Positions 18,688 through 26,126 of a DNA stretch of 64,000 nucleotides are shown in pieces. Numbering within the stretch: position 1 is the stretch's first letter; every line of letters starts with the position of its first letter. The translations under genes were made by a program, and so were the position numbers. A model generated the notes under the pieces. It searched no databases. It saw nothing but the letters and a program-made list of their open reading frames with translations, and was not told the DNA's origin. Source of the DNA: Pedobacter sp. SYP-B3415 (GTDB taxonomy: Bacteria > Bacteroidota > Bacteroidia > Sphingobacteriales > Sphingobacteriaceae); assembly GCF_004138205.1 (NCBI RefSeq), contig NZ_RXNQ01000002.1, positions 1-64,000 of the forward strand. Direction: 5' to 3'.

Positions 18688-18861
18688 TCAGAACACCATG
18701 CCAATCATCGTGCTGCCAGTCAGTTCTATGTTAACTACCGCAATTTCGGCCAAAAGAAGCTGCCCGTCATGGTCTTCAATGGATGACTCTTTGCTTACCT
18801 CGTCTTCTGCAGGAAAAAGCTGAAAGTCTGTAATGCGCGGATACTCAAAATATACTGACAT
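18688..18861 (-). CDS. Possible 57-aa protein upstream of the tRNA-like gene
   Basis: An ATG at 18859-18861 opens a 57-residue frame (MSVYFEYPRITDFQLFPAED, then an acidic middle and VVNIELTGSTMIGMVF) with a TGA at 18688-18690, just 12 bases before the tRNA-like gene on the same strand. Composition is reasonable for a soluble protein and the amphipathic pattern is regular. No family is recognised and no strong ribosome binding site is seen. It may be translated from the same transcript that carries the tRNA. Confidence 0.4.
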   Translation of the reverse strand: MSVYFEYPRITDFQLFPAEDEVSKESSIEDHDGQLLLAEIAVVNIELTGSTMIGMVF

Positions 18862-19026
18862 ACGGCGTTGTATTAGTTTTGATCTGCAGGGGAGAGGGTG
18901 GATGGTCCCTCTCCCTGGTCTGCTGATGATTTAAAGAACAATTGCAGAGCAAATATAAATATTAAAACTATTTATCCTATAGAATTAGTAGTTTTTATTG
19001 AAAAAAATATTTCCGCTTTTGTTAAT

Positions 19027-19051
19027 GCCCCGCCGGGTTACCAGGCGGGGC
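19027..19051 (-). terminator. Strong GC hairpin after the PEGA-like lipoprotein gene
   Basis: Perfect 8-bp stem GCCCCGCC/GGCGGGGC (19027-19034 with 19044-19051, 9-base loop), 7 bases after the lipoprotein stop at 19059 on the minus strand. The T-run behind it is poor (ATTAACAAAA), so termination efficiency is uncertain. Confidence 0.55.
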
Positions 19052-19058
19052 ATGGTTA

Positions 19059-19571
19059 TTACTTGATTTTTTGAAGCTGAGCCTGTTGAAAAGCAGACAG
19101 ATTATTGTAATCGAGAATTTGCAGGGTCGCGGTCTGAGCCTGTTTTGGCTGCAGGGTTTGATTGATATTTCTTTCCGGCAGCGTGTACATAGCGCCGCTT
19201 GCCGGGTCGATGATCAGCATTCCTACAATTCCGCCGATAAGCAGGTTTCCGAAATACCAACCATTCAATTTGCATGTTAATGGGATGACCTGCTCCTCGA
19301 AACCGTCTTTGTTGAATTTAAGTTGGTACTCTGCTTTTGAGAAGTAACCTGCGCTCGATTTTAGTTTGAGTGTCGCAGGCGTAACACCGCGATAAATTTC
19401 CTTGCCTTTTTTGTCGGTAATGGACAAATTAGACCCAACAGGGTTACTGGATATAGTGACGTCGTAATTTGAACGTCCAAAAATTGTTGCACAGCCAGAA
19501 CTCGTTAATACTGCTGCACCAAGAAGAGCCGCTGCCAGCGGCTTTGTGAAGAGAGGTAATCTAAATTTCAT
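19059..19571 (-). CDS. Hypothetical lipoprotein with a PEGA-like domain
   Basis: 170 residues. Signal peptide with lipobox Ser-Ser-Gly-Cys27. The mature N-terminus (TIFGRSNYDVTISSNPVGSN, then LSITDKKGKEIYRGVTPATL) has the spacing of PEGA-like carbohydrate- or surface-associated beta domains. Around residues 105-130 a hydrophobic stretch (WYFGNLLIGGIVGMLIID) is followed by TLPERNINQTL, which is typical of this widely found lipoprotein type in Gram-negatives. Role unknown. It is closed by a GC hairpin and separated from the next minus-strand gene by another terminator. Confidence 0.75.
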   Translation of the reverse strand: MKFRLPLFTKPLAAALLGAAVLTSSGCATIFGRSNYDVTISSNPVGSNLSITDKKGKEIYRGVTPATLKLKSSAGYFSKAEYQLKFNKDGFEEQVIPLTCKLNGWYFGNLLIGGIVGMLIIDPASGAMYTLPERNINQTLQPKQAQTATLQILDYNNLSAFQQAQLQKIK

Positions 19572-19627
19572 AAAAGTTTGTTTGCTGATAAAGATAAAAA
19601 TTAATCGTTTGTTTCGGGTTAACCTAC

Positions 19628-19659
19628 AAAAAAAGCCGGCACCAGGTCTGGTGTCGGCT
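19628..19659 (-). terminator. Intrinsic terminator of the PA2169/DUF2383 gene
   Basis: On the minus strand an 11-bp stem (19649-19659 with 19634-19644, one G-T pair, 4-base loop) is followed by seven T. It lies 23 bases after the stop at 19682. Confidence 0.88.
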
Positions 19660-19681
19660 ATCTCCTTACAGGCTTGCTGTA

Positions 19682-20134
19682 TTATTCGCTGTCGCGCAAG
19701 GCTTTAATCTTGTCGTGCGCCATTTTCAGGCCAGCCTTCTGTTCAGTGATCATTTCACGCAGGGCAACGGGTAACTCAGTATCTTCGAGTGCCATTTTAT
19801 AAGCTTTCTGGGCTGCGTCTTCTCCGAATTCGCAGTTTTCAAGAACCGTCTTTCTGTCATGCCCGGTAAAGATCGCTTTGAAGTCCATCCATGCCCGGTA
19901 AATTTTGCCCGAGGTGGTCGTGTCACGTTCCATGTCTGCGCCTAAAACCTGCACTTCCTGGCCAAGCGACATCCTGTACTGGCGGCTCTGGTCGATCATC
20001 TCGAGAAATAGGGTACGGAGGTCTTCGTTTCCTTCCTTCAATTCTTCAAGCGCCCGTTCATAACCGACAATGCGGTCATTATTGATCTCTACAAGATCAT
20101 TGAGCATTTCTGCACTTGTTGCTGCTGTTTTCAT
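19682..20134 (-). CDS. PA2169-family four-helix-bundle protein (DUF2383)
   Basis: 150 residues, entirely helical, no signal peptide. The start (EMLNDLVEINNDRIVGYERA), the central ELKEGNEDLRTLFLEMIDQS and RAWMDFKAIFTGHDR, with VLENCEFGEDAAQKAYKMAL near the end, are characteristic of the PA2169/DUF2383 family, a ferritin-like four-helix bundle found in stress-associated loci. Metal ligands cannot be assigned with certainty. It is a single gene with its own terminator, divergent from the HipA-like gene; the function remains unknown. Confidence 0.88.
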   Translation of the reverse strand: MKTAATSAEMLNDLVEINNDRIVGYERALEELKEGNEDLRTLFLEMIDQSRQYRMSLGQEVQVLGADMERDTTTSGKIYRAWMDFKAIFTGHDRKTVLENCEFGEDAAQKAYKMALEDTELPVALREMITEQKAGLKMAHDKIKALRDSE

Positions 20135-20254
20135 AGTGATTTAATTTTGTCTCTATCTGCAACATGGATGTAAGGGAAAGGTTTGTCATAAGTTCGAAAC
20201 GGCAGCCGTGATTGGGGTGCCATTGATTCTGGCTCTTTGATTATATTTGTCGGA

Positions 20255-21043
20255 ATGGATCCCATGAAACTAAGAAGGGTTAAGGTTACCCGGTATGTAA
20301 CGCCGCTGCGCGAAGGCGGTTCCATGCCGGCCATTGCAGAAGCTGACGACGGTTTTTTATACGTCCTTAAGTTCCGCGGTGCCGGGCAGGGTGAAAATGC
20401 ACTGATCTCAGAGCTGATCGGCGGCGAGATCGCCAGGAAGATCGGTCTGCGTGTTCCTGAACTGGTATTCGCCGATTTAGACGAAGCCTTTGGCCGTACC
20501 GAACCCGATGAAGAGATACAAGACCTGCTTAAGTTCAGTACCGGACTCAATCTGGCACTGCATTACCTGTCTGGCTCCATCACATATGATCCTGCCGTAT
20601 CAGTTGTTGATGAGGAAACGGCATCAAAAATCGTCTGGATGGACTGTTTATTAACCAATATGGACCGCACCGCACGTAACACCAATATGCTCTGGTGGCA
20701 CAAGGAACTGTGGTTGATAGACCACGGTGCTTCGTTATATTTTCACCACTCCTGGCAGAACTGGGAAGAGCAGGCAGTGAAACCCTTCTTTTTGGTCAAA
20801 GACCACGTACTGCTGAAACGTGCAGCCATGCTTGAGGAAACAGATGCCAGACTGAAACCGCTGCTAGATGCAAGGACCATCACGGATATTGTATCTCTGT
20901 TGCCTGACGAATGGCTGCGGGGCGACGTATTTGGCTCACCGCAGGAATACCGGGATGCTTATGTTCAGTTTTTAACCACCAGGCTTGCGCATTCGGCGGC
21001 CTTTGTAAATGCTGCTATTGATGCAAGAAGAGCTATTGTTTGA
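20255..21043 (+). CDS. HipA-like kinase-fold protein
   Basis: 262 residues from ATG 20255 (another ATG at 20264 is possible; upstream only TTG). This is the stand-alone short HipA-related type that is normally next to a DUF3037 gene. The nucleotide-binding part has EADDGFLYVLKFRGAGQGEN near residues 25-45 with the likely ATP-binding lysine, and ELIGGEIARKIGLRVPEL. The catalytic part has WMDCLLTNMDRTARNTNMLW, with the Asp-x-x-x-x-Asn arrangement expected of a kinase loop, and LWLIDHGASLYFHH with the metal-binding Asp. It lacks a HipB antitoxin neighbour. Its 3' end overlaps the DUF3037 start by 23 bases, so the two are translated together. Confidence 0.85.
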   Translation: MDPMKLRRVKVTRYVTPLREGGSMPAIAEADDGFLYVLKFRGAGQGENALISELIGGEIARKIGLRVPELVFADLDEAFGRTEPDEEIQDLLKFSTGLNLALHYLSGSITYDPAVSVVDEETASKIVWMDCLLTNMDRTARNTNMLWWHKELWLIDHGASLYFHHSWQNWEEQAVKPFFLVKDHVLLKRAAMLEETDARLKPLLDARTITDIVSLLPDEWLRGDVFGSPQEYRDAYVQFLTTRLAHSAAFVNAAIDARRAIV

Positions 21044-21404
21044 GTATGCAGTAATTAGGTTAGTTCCACGGGTTGAGCGCGAGGAATTTATCAACGTTGG
21101 CGTAGTCCTGTACTGCGCCAAGGCGAAGTTCCTCCAAAGTAGAACCAGCCTTCGGGCAGACAAACTGCAAGTTTTGGCGCCTGGCATCGATGTCGCGGAG
21201 ATCGAAGCGCACCTGGAAACATTTTGCAGGATCAGTCAGGGCATTCCTTGCGGGTCGCCTATCGCTACGCTCGATGCACCATCCCGGTTTCGCTGGCTTA
21301 CTGCCACCCGGAGCACCATGCTGCAGTGTTCAAAAGTTCATCCAGGTTTTACGCCTTCGCCGGACGCAACATTGGTTAGGTTATTTGAGGAGTTGGTATT
21401 GTAA
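21021..21404 (+). CDS. DUF3037 domain protein, partner of the HipA-like protein
   Basis: 127 residues from ATG 21021; the frame reaches a TTG-type start at 21009 but the protein starting MQEELLFEYAVIRLVPRVER has the family's normal beginning, and REEFINVGVVLYC is the clearest DUF3037 motif. Residues 60-127 are the part that is repeated twice downstream. DUF3037 proteins have no known activity, but are nearly always beside a HipA-like gene, as here (23-base overlap). A terminator-like hairpin at 21503-21536 closes the unit. Confidence 0.85.
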   Translation: MQEELLFEYAVIRLVPRVEREEFINVGVVLYCAKAKFLQSRTSLRADKLQVLAPGIDVAEIEAHLETFCRISQGIPCGSPIATLDAPSRFRWLTATRSTMLQCSKVHPGFTPSPDATLVRLFEELVL

Positions 21405-21502
21405 TGAAATTTAAGTTTTACGTGCTAAGTTGTAAGTCTAGGCGGGTAATCCCTCGTTAAGATGAAAGAGAAAGGAAAAAGGATGAAAGACCTCGGCGCA
21501 TA

Positions 21503-21536
21503 CCCCTCGCGCCGCCATAAACGCCTGAGGGGTTTT
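21503..21536 (+). terminator. Terminator-like hairpin of repeat copy A
   Basis: CCCCTC at 21503-21508 pairs with GAGGGG at 21527-21532 and is followed by TTTT. The same hairpin is intact in copy C (22250-22283) but disrupted in copy B, where GAGAAG replaces GAGGGG. Confidence 0.6.
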
Positions 21537-21570
21537 GCACCCTGTCTAAATACGAACTACGAATACCTTG

Positions 21571-21777
21571 GAGATCGAAGCGCACCTGGAAACATTCTGC
21601 AGGATCAGTCAGGGCATTCCTTGCGGGTCGCCTATCGCTGCGCTCGATGCACCATCCCGGTTTCGTTGGCTTACGGCCGCCCGGAGTACCATGCTGCAGT
21701 GTTCAAAAGTTCATCCAGGCTTCACGGCTTCGCCGGATGCAACACAAGTTAGATTGTTTAAGGAGTTGGTATTGTAA
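21571..21777 (+). pseudogene. DUF3037 C-terminal fragment, copy B
   Basis: 68 codons and a stop that correspond to residues 60-127 of the DUF3037 protein at 21021-21404, with no stop or frameshift. No ATG precedes it; a TTG in front of the first codon is the only start option. By my reading, 9 codons differ synonymously and 5 change the residue (Thr to Ala twice, Pro to Ala, Leu to Gln, Glu to Lys) against copy A. Confidence 0.8.
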
Positions 21778-21944
21778 TGAAAATTATAAGTTTTACGTGC
21801 TAAGTTGTAAGCCTGGGCGGGTAATCCCTCGTTAAGATGAAAGAGAAAGAAAAAGGATGAAAGACCTCGGCGCATACCCCTCGCTCCGCCATAAACGCCT
21901 GAGAAGTTTTGCACCCTGTCTAAATACAAACTACGAATACCTTG

Positions 21945-22151
21945 GAGATCGAAGCGCACCTGGAAACATTCTGCAGGATCAGTCAGGGCATTCCTTGCGG
22001 GTCGCCTATCGCTGCGCTCGATGCACCATCCCGGTTTCGTTGGCTTACGGCCACCCGGAGTACCATGCTGCAGTGTTCAAAAGTTCATCCAGGCTTCACG
22101 GCTTCGCCGGATGCAACACAAGTTAGATTGTTTAAGGAGTTGGTATTGTAA
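21945..22151 (+). pseudogene. DUF3037 C-terminal fragment, copy C
   Basis: Second downstream copy of codons 60-127 with its stop, again open throughout and without an ATG. It shares most changes with copy B but keeps the Thr of copy A where B has Ala (TATRST versus TAARST). Confidence 0.8.
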
Positions 22152-22371
22152 TGAATTTATAAGTTCTACGTGCTAAGTTGCAAGTCTGGAGGGGAATCCC
22201 TCGTTATGATGAAAGAGAAAGGAAAAAGGATGAAAGACCTCGGCGCATACCCCTCGATCCGCCATAAACGCCTGAGGGGTTTTGCACTGTCTAAATACGA
22301 ACTACGAATACCTCTATACTATTGAAGCCTAACCCTCGATACGCCAATAACGGCCGGGGGGATTGCAATGG

Positions 22372-22398
22372 CAACTTAAAACTTATAACTTACAACTT
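22372..22398. repeat. ACTT-rich repeat at the 3' end of the Nudix gene
   Basis: AACTTAAAACTTATAACTTACAACTT: five short ACTT units. On the minus strand it encodes the last residues of the Nudix protein (Val-Val-Ser-Tyr-Lys-Phe) and its stop. Related to the repeat at 133-160. Confidence 0.65.
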
Positions 22399-22834
22399 CC
22401 TCAATAAAACTCACCTGAGCGGCATTAATCTTCACAGAAGCTTCCGCAACACTGAACCACTCCACCTTGTCGATTTCTTCGAACTCCCGGAAACGTCCCG
22501 ATCTTGGTGGCCACTCCATACTGAAGACATTACTTTTCATTTCAATGGGTTCAAAATCCCCGGCACAGGCCCAGCAGTGTACCTGCTTGCCGCCTTTCTG
22601 TCTGACGGGGCGGAGTTCAAGATAGGGACCGGATGGTGTCCAGCCGGTTTCTTCGGTAAATTCACGGATAGCTGCAGCGAGCAGGTCTTCACCCTCTCCG
22701 GGTTCGCCCTTCGGAATTGTCCACCAGCCCTCGTCGCGCCGTGCAAACAACGGACCACCGGGGTGGGCGAGCAGAAACTCGAGACCCGAAGCAGATTGCC
22801 GGTAAATCAATAAGCCGGCGCTGATTTTTGCCAT
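22376..22834 (-). CDS. Nudix hydrolase
   Basis: 152 residues from ATG 22832-22834 (MAKISAGLLIYRQSASGLEF); the frame extends upstream but without a better start. The Nudix box is complete: GEPGEGEDLLAAAIREFTEE followed by TGW, fitting G-x5-E-x7-R-E-U-x-E-E-x-G-U at about residues 43-65. HPGGPLFARRDEGWWTIPKG in front is typical of the branch close to diadenosine-polyphosphate or NUDIX NTP hydrolases with an N-terminal GxxxxR. Substrate is not predictable. The last six codons and the stop lie inside an ACTT-type repeat, so the native C-terminus may have been altered. Confidence 0.92.
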   Translation of the reverse strand: MAKISAGLLIYRQSASGLEFLLAHPGGPLFARRDEGWWTIPKGEPGEGEDLLAAAIREFTEETGWTPSGPYLELRPVRQKGGKQVHCWACAGDFEPIEMKSNVFSMEWPPRSGRFREFEEIDKVEWFSVAEASVKINAAQVSFIEEVVSYKF

Positions 22835-22926
22835 AGAACATATTTTTATGCCAACAGCCACCGCTTCGGCTTGTTTGAACATCCGCCGGTTGAGCTTGCT
22901 GTTATCGTAATCTTTCGGCCGGTATT

Positions 22927-25743
22927 TTACGGTACAACGATCATCTTTGCGCTGCGTGAACCTGAGACCGTATTCAGGCGGTACACATAAATGCCCGCCG
23001 GCAGGTTTATGGGTTTAAAGTCAAACTGGTGCACACCCGCATCAAGCGTCGCGTCGGCAATAACTGCCACACGTTTACCCTGACTGTCGTAGACTGAGAG
23101 GTTAGCCGGACCGGTTTGAGGCAGGTTAAATTCAATCGTCGTAAGCGTGCTGACCGGATTGGGATAATTTTGCCTCAGCACAAGCTCGTTACCTGCTTCG
23201 GTATCGCCCGGAACGGGGTAAGCCTCCGCCACGGCGGCGGCGGTCCGGATGATATCTTCTGCATTATCGCCCGCGACAATGGCAAAACTAAAAATCTGTT
23301 TGCCGCCTGCCGGAATGGTTACCGGGCCATAACCAGACACAAAACATACATCAGCATTGCCGCTTACATTTTGTCCGATCCCTTCGCTGCTCACGCCCGA
23401 ACTCAGTAGTTGAAGCTTTTCGGCTGCCGTGAAGCTCTGGTCACTCAGTGCATTGTTCTGCAAGGATGGAGAAAGTGGTGTGTACAGCGCACGAAGCCCT
23501 TTGTTAAGCAACTTAACGCCAATCTGAGGCCGGTTACCTGACTTTGCTTCAAAGAAAGCCGTCTTGGTTACCTTGTCATATCTGGTCATTTCGCCCGCGC
23601 CATCTCCAAAATCCCAGTCTGTAAAGAGTCCGAGCGACAAGGCTTCTATTGGCGCTGTACCCGGGTTACTCACCTCATAGTTTACAATCACAGCCTTTGA
23701 CCGCGGTTCATCTTTGAATACAATATGGCGGTTTTCAACCAGGACGCCAGGTCGGTTGGCAGCGTCACGATCATCGAAAGCAGAAACTGCCTCAAATCGC
23801 TGTGCATCATTTGCATCAAGTTTTGCAGCCGCTCGTTTTACAAAGTCTTCATCGGCAACAAGATCAGTTGACCGGACATTGTTGGCGAGCTTACCTCCGG
23901 CTGTACCGATCATCAATGAAGCTTCAAACAACAGATTCTGATCTTTATACCTGAATCCGTTTCCGATATTTGATGTGTTCTCCCTGAAACCAATACGCCC
24001 GTTGCTGGTAATGCTTGTGCCGATCTGGTTAACCTGGTAATTCAGATAGTCAAGCGCAAAGCTGCGTTTAAAGTACTGGTAGTCCTGGTATTGACCGCCA
24101 TTTGCACTGAAGCTTAACTTAAACTCTACCTCTTCATTGTCGCGAATACCAGGCAAAACCTCGATCCGGAAGGCATCTGTTGCGTTGTAGAATCCTCCTG
24201 TAGCCAGCGATCCAATTTGCAATTCAGGATTAAGGATTCGTACTGACGTATTTGGCGTACTCAATCTCACAACAAGGTTGTTTACCGGCGATAAATAGTT
24301 CTTGAGGTCTGCAAAAAGCCTGAGTGTTTCACCTGCGGCATAGTTACCGAAGCCGTCGCCCTCTCTTAATCCGGCAATCCGAACGGCAGACGGATTTTCG
24401 GTCATAGCGCGATAAACGTTCAATCGCCCATTACCAAGTTTTTCGGCGTAAATGCCGCTTCCCGGCATATTGTCAGAACTCACACGTAATAATTGTCCCA
24501 CCTGCTGCATGTCCAGCTGCGGCCTGAAGCTTTTGACAAGTGCGGCCGCACTGGAAACGATCGGCGTGGCCATCGATGTGCCGGACAACAGGCCATAACT
24601 TTTATCGAACAATGTACTGTATATGGCTGTCCCAGGGGCGGATATACTCAAATAACGTCCATAATTCGAGGTGCCACTTTTCAGATCGGCATTGTTCACA
24701 TCAGCTACCGCGAGAACGCCATCAAAGGCTGCGGGGTATTCAGGTGTTTCTGAATTATTGTTTCCGGCGGCAGCCACGATAAGACAGCCTTTGGCAAGCG
24801 CATAATTTATTACATCGCGCCCGAAGGAACCGCCTACCGGACCCGACCAGGAGCAGTTGATAATCTGGGCACCATGATCTGCAGCATATTTAATACCTTC
24901 ATAACCTTTCGAGATCAATGTGGTATTGTCATCAGGCCCCGCTTTAACGATCATCAGTTTTGCTGCTCCGGCTATACTGGCTGTTCCCTGTGCATTGTCA
25001 GATACAGCCGAGGCAAGTCCGCTGACATGAATGCCATGTTGATTATTCCTGTTTTTTACATTAGGATCGTTATCTGCCACCGGATTATTGGTGGTTGAAC
25101 CCGCAAAGTCCCAACCAAAATAGTTGTCAACGTAACCGTCGCCGTCATCGTCGCGGCCATTCACAGGGTCGTTCGTATTTAGATAGATATTGGCTGCCAG
25201 GTCGGGGTGTGACGTTTCACTACCTGAATCAACAATAGCAATGATGACTGAGCCAGATGCCTGTTTGAGCAGGTCCCAGGACCGGGGCGCCTGGACCTGA
25301 CCGAGATATGGACTTTGCGCCAGACCTGGATCATTTGGCGTATAGCTTGTCCGGTATATATAACTTGGTTCCGCGTAGACCACATTCGGGTCGGTCAGCA
25401 GTTGGTTGATCGAAGCGATCAGGTCAGGTTGACCGGCAAGCTTTAATTCGTAGATTTTATCCAAAGCAGTCTGTTGAAAGGTTGCCGCACCGGAAACTTT
25501 TTGCGTGGATGGAAATGCCTGTCTGGCTGACATGACTCTGCCTTTGCCAAGAGAAATATTTCCCTGGACAACTGATACGCCATTCAGCTGCGGCTCGCTG
25601 TTGAACCTGACAATAATCGTGTTTGGTAGGTAGTCTTTCGAGGTGACACCTTGCGGAAGACTAAAGCGGCGTTTTTGCGGCGTTCCAATTTGTGCAAAGC
25701 TTTGGAAGCTGAAGCACAAAAGTATAAACAGGATTCTTTTCAT
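22927..25743 (-). CDS. Secreted subtilisin-like serine protease (S8) with T9SS type A sorting domain
   Basis: 938 residues. Signal peptide 1-18 (ends SFA). Residues 40-130 form an inhibitor-like prodomain (YLPNTIIVRFNSEPQL, then DPNVVYAEPSYIYR). The catalytic domain carries Asp172 (IAIVDSGSETSHPDL), His236 (NNQHGIHVSGLAS), an oxyanion Asn near 328 (AAAGNNN) and Ser390 (GTSMATPIVSSAA). A calcium-binding-like segment is present at NDPVNGRDDDGDGYVDN. Beyond about 450 are beta-rich domains. The last 80 residues are a type IX sorting domain (NYPNPVSTLTTIEFNLP, ending in KMIVVP), so the enzyme is secreted across the outer membrane and cleaved or attached there. Transcribed alone. Confidence 0.95.
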   Translation of the reverse strand: MKRILFILLCFSFQSFAQIGTPQKRRFSLPQGVTSKDYLPNTIIVRFNSEPQLNGVSVVQGNISLGKGRVMSARQAFPSTQKVSGAATFQQTALDKIYELKLAGQPDLIASINQLLTDPNVVYAEPSYIYRTSYTPNDPGLAQSPYLGQVQAPRSWDLLKQASGSVIIAIVDSGSETSHPDLAANIYLNTNDPVNGRDDDGDGYVDNYFGWDFAGSTTNNPVADNDPNVKNRNNQHGIHVSGLASAVSDNAQGTASIAGAAKLMIVKAGPDDNTTLISKGYEGIKYAADHGAQIINCSWSGPVGGSFGRDVINYALAKGCLIVAAAGNNNSETPEYPAAFDGVLAVADVNNADLKSGTSNYGRYLSISAPGTAIYSTLFDKSYGLLSGTSMATPIVSSAAALVKSFRPQLDMQQVGQLLRVSSDNMPGSGIYAEKLGNGRLNVYRAMTENPSAVRIAGLREGDGFGNYAAGETLRLFADLKNYLSPVNNLVVRLSTPNTSVRILNPELQIGSLATGGFYNATDAFRIEVLPGIRDNEEVEFKLSFSANGGQYQDYQYFKRSFALDYLNYQVNQIGTSITSNGRIGFRENTSNIGNGFRYKDQNLLFEASLMIGTAGGKLANNVRSTDLVADEDFVKRAAAKLDANDAQRFEAVSAFDDRDAANRPGVLVENRHIVFKDEPRSKAVIVNYEVSNPGTAPIEALSLGLFTDWDFGDGAGEMTRYDKVTKTAFFEAKSGNRPQIGVKLLNKGLRALYTPLSPSLQNNALSDQSFTAAEKLQLLSSGVSSEGIGQNVSGNADVCFVSGYGPVTIPAGGKQIFSFAIVAGDNAEDIIRTAAAVAEAYPVPGDTEAGNELVLRQNYPNPVSTLTTIEFNLPQTGPANLSVYDSQGKRVAVIADATLDAGVHQFDFKPINLPAGIYVYRLNTVSGSRSAKMIVVP

Positions 25744-26126
25744 AAGATGGTCAGGTAGCAGTCACCGGCTAAGGGAGTACCGCATGAAAAATAGCTAAAA
25801 TCTCCGGATTGAAAAACGTCTTTTTTTCCGGGGAGTCGGGGATATGAAATGGCAGGCCCTGACCTTTAGTTTTGAGTCTTTGCGGCCTTTAAGTCTGGAC
25901 GTGGCGCCCTTCGTCCGGTACTTTTCACGAAAAATGAGCGGTTTTAGTGCAGAGATTGCTTGGATGGTTATTTCGAATTATTTTGCCAATATATGTTTAG
26001 CTTATTATTTTGATGTTTAATTTAACCTATTGAAATGTTTTTAAATGCTTTTGTCATGACAGTACAGGACGGTCATAAAGCGATATTTTAGCAGTTTTAT
26101 GAAAACCAAATATAATATTGCCTCAT
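25744..26126. other. Intergenic region between divergent protease and GH78 genes
   Basis: 383 bases, AT-rich toward the GH78 side, without a gene. It holds a near-consensus plus-strand promoter at 25982-26012, listed separately. Confidence 0.5.
25982..26012 (+). promoter_or_regulatory. Candidate promoter of the GH78-GH106 operon
   Basis: TTTG at 25982-25985, a spacer of exactly 19 bases, then TTATTTTG at 26005-26012. The Bacteroidota primary-sigma consensus is TTTG-N19-TAnnTTTG, so 11 of 12 defined positions or nearly so are met. It would give a leader of about 105 bases. Confidence 0.6.

Larger units (their letters stand above)
21198..22313 (+). repeat. Three tandem copies (373-374 bp) of the DUF3037 3' half plus spacer
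   Basis: Copy A is 21198-21570 and includes codons 60-127 of the real DUF3037 gene, its stop, and about 165 bp of spacer with a terminator. Copy B is 21571-21944 and copy C is 21945-22313. All three begin at GAGATCGAAGCG. Copies B and C resemble each other more than they resemble A (for example TTC for TTT, CGT for CGC, CAA for TTG, AAG for GAG at the same codons). Behind C, 22321-22371 is a weak, degenerate piece of a fourth terminator region. Confidence 0.93.

Noticed and set aside
18577..18786. Plus-strand ORF of 69 codons containing GLGMDSNHRKRRIKPPPV
   Set aside because: It is the reverse strand of the tRNA-like gene and typical of false ORFs over tRNAs.
21462..21752. ORF of 96 codons spanning the repeat spacer, repeated in the next copy
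   Set aside because: It runs through the terminator hairpin and out of frame across the DUF3037 fragment; its repetition follows from the DNA repeat.
21198..22313. Possible CRISPR array because of regular repetition
   Set aside because: Units are 373-374 bp, contain coding sequence and differ by substitutions; no short repeats with variable spacers and no cas genes.
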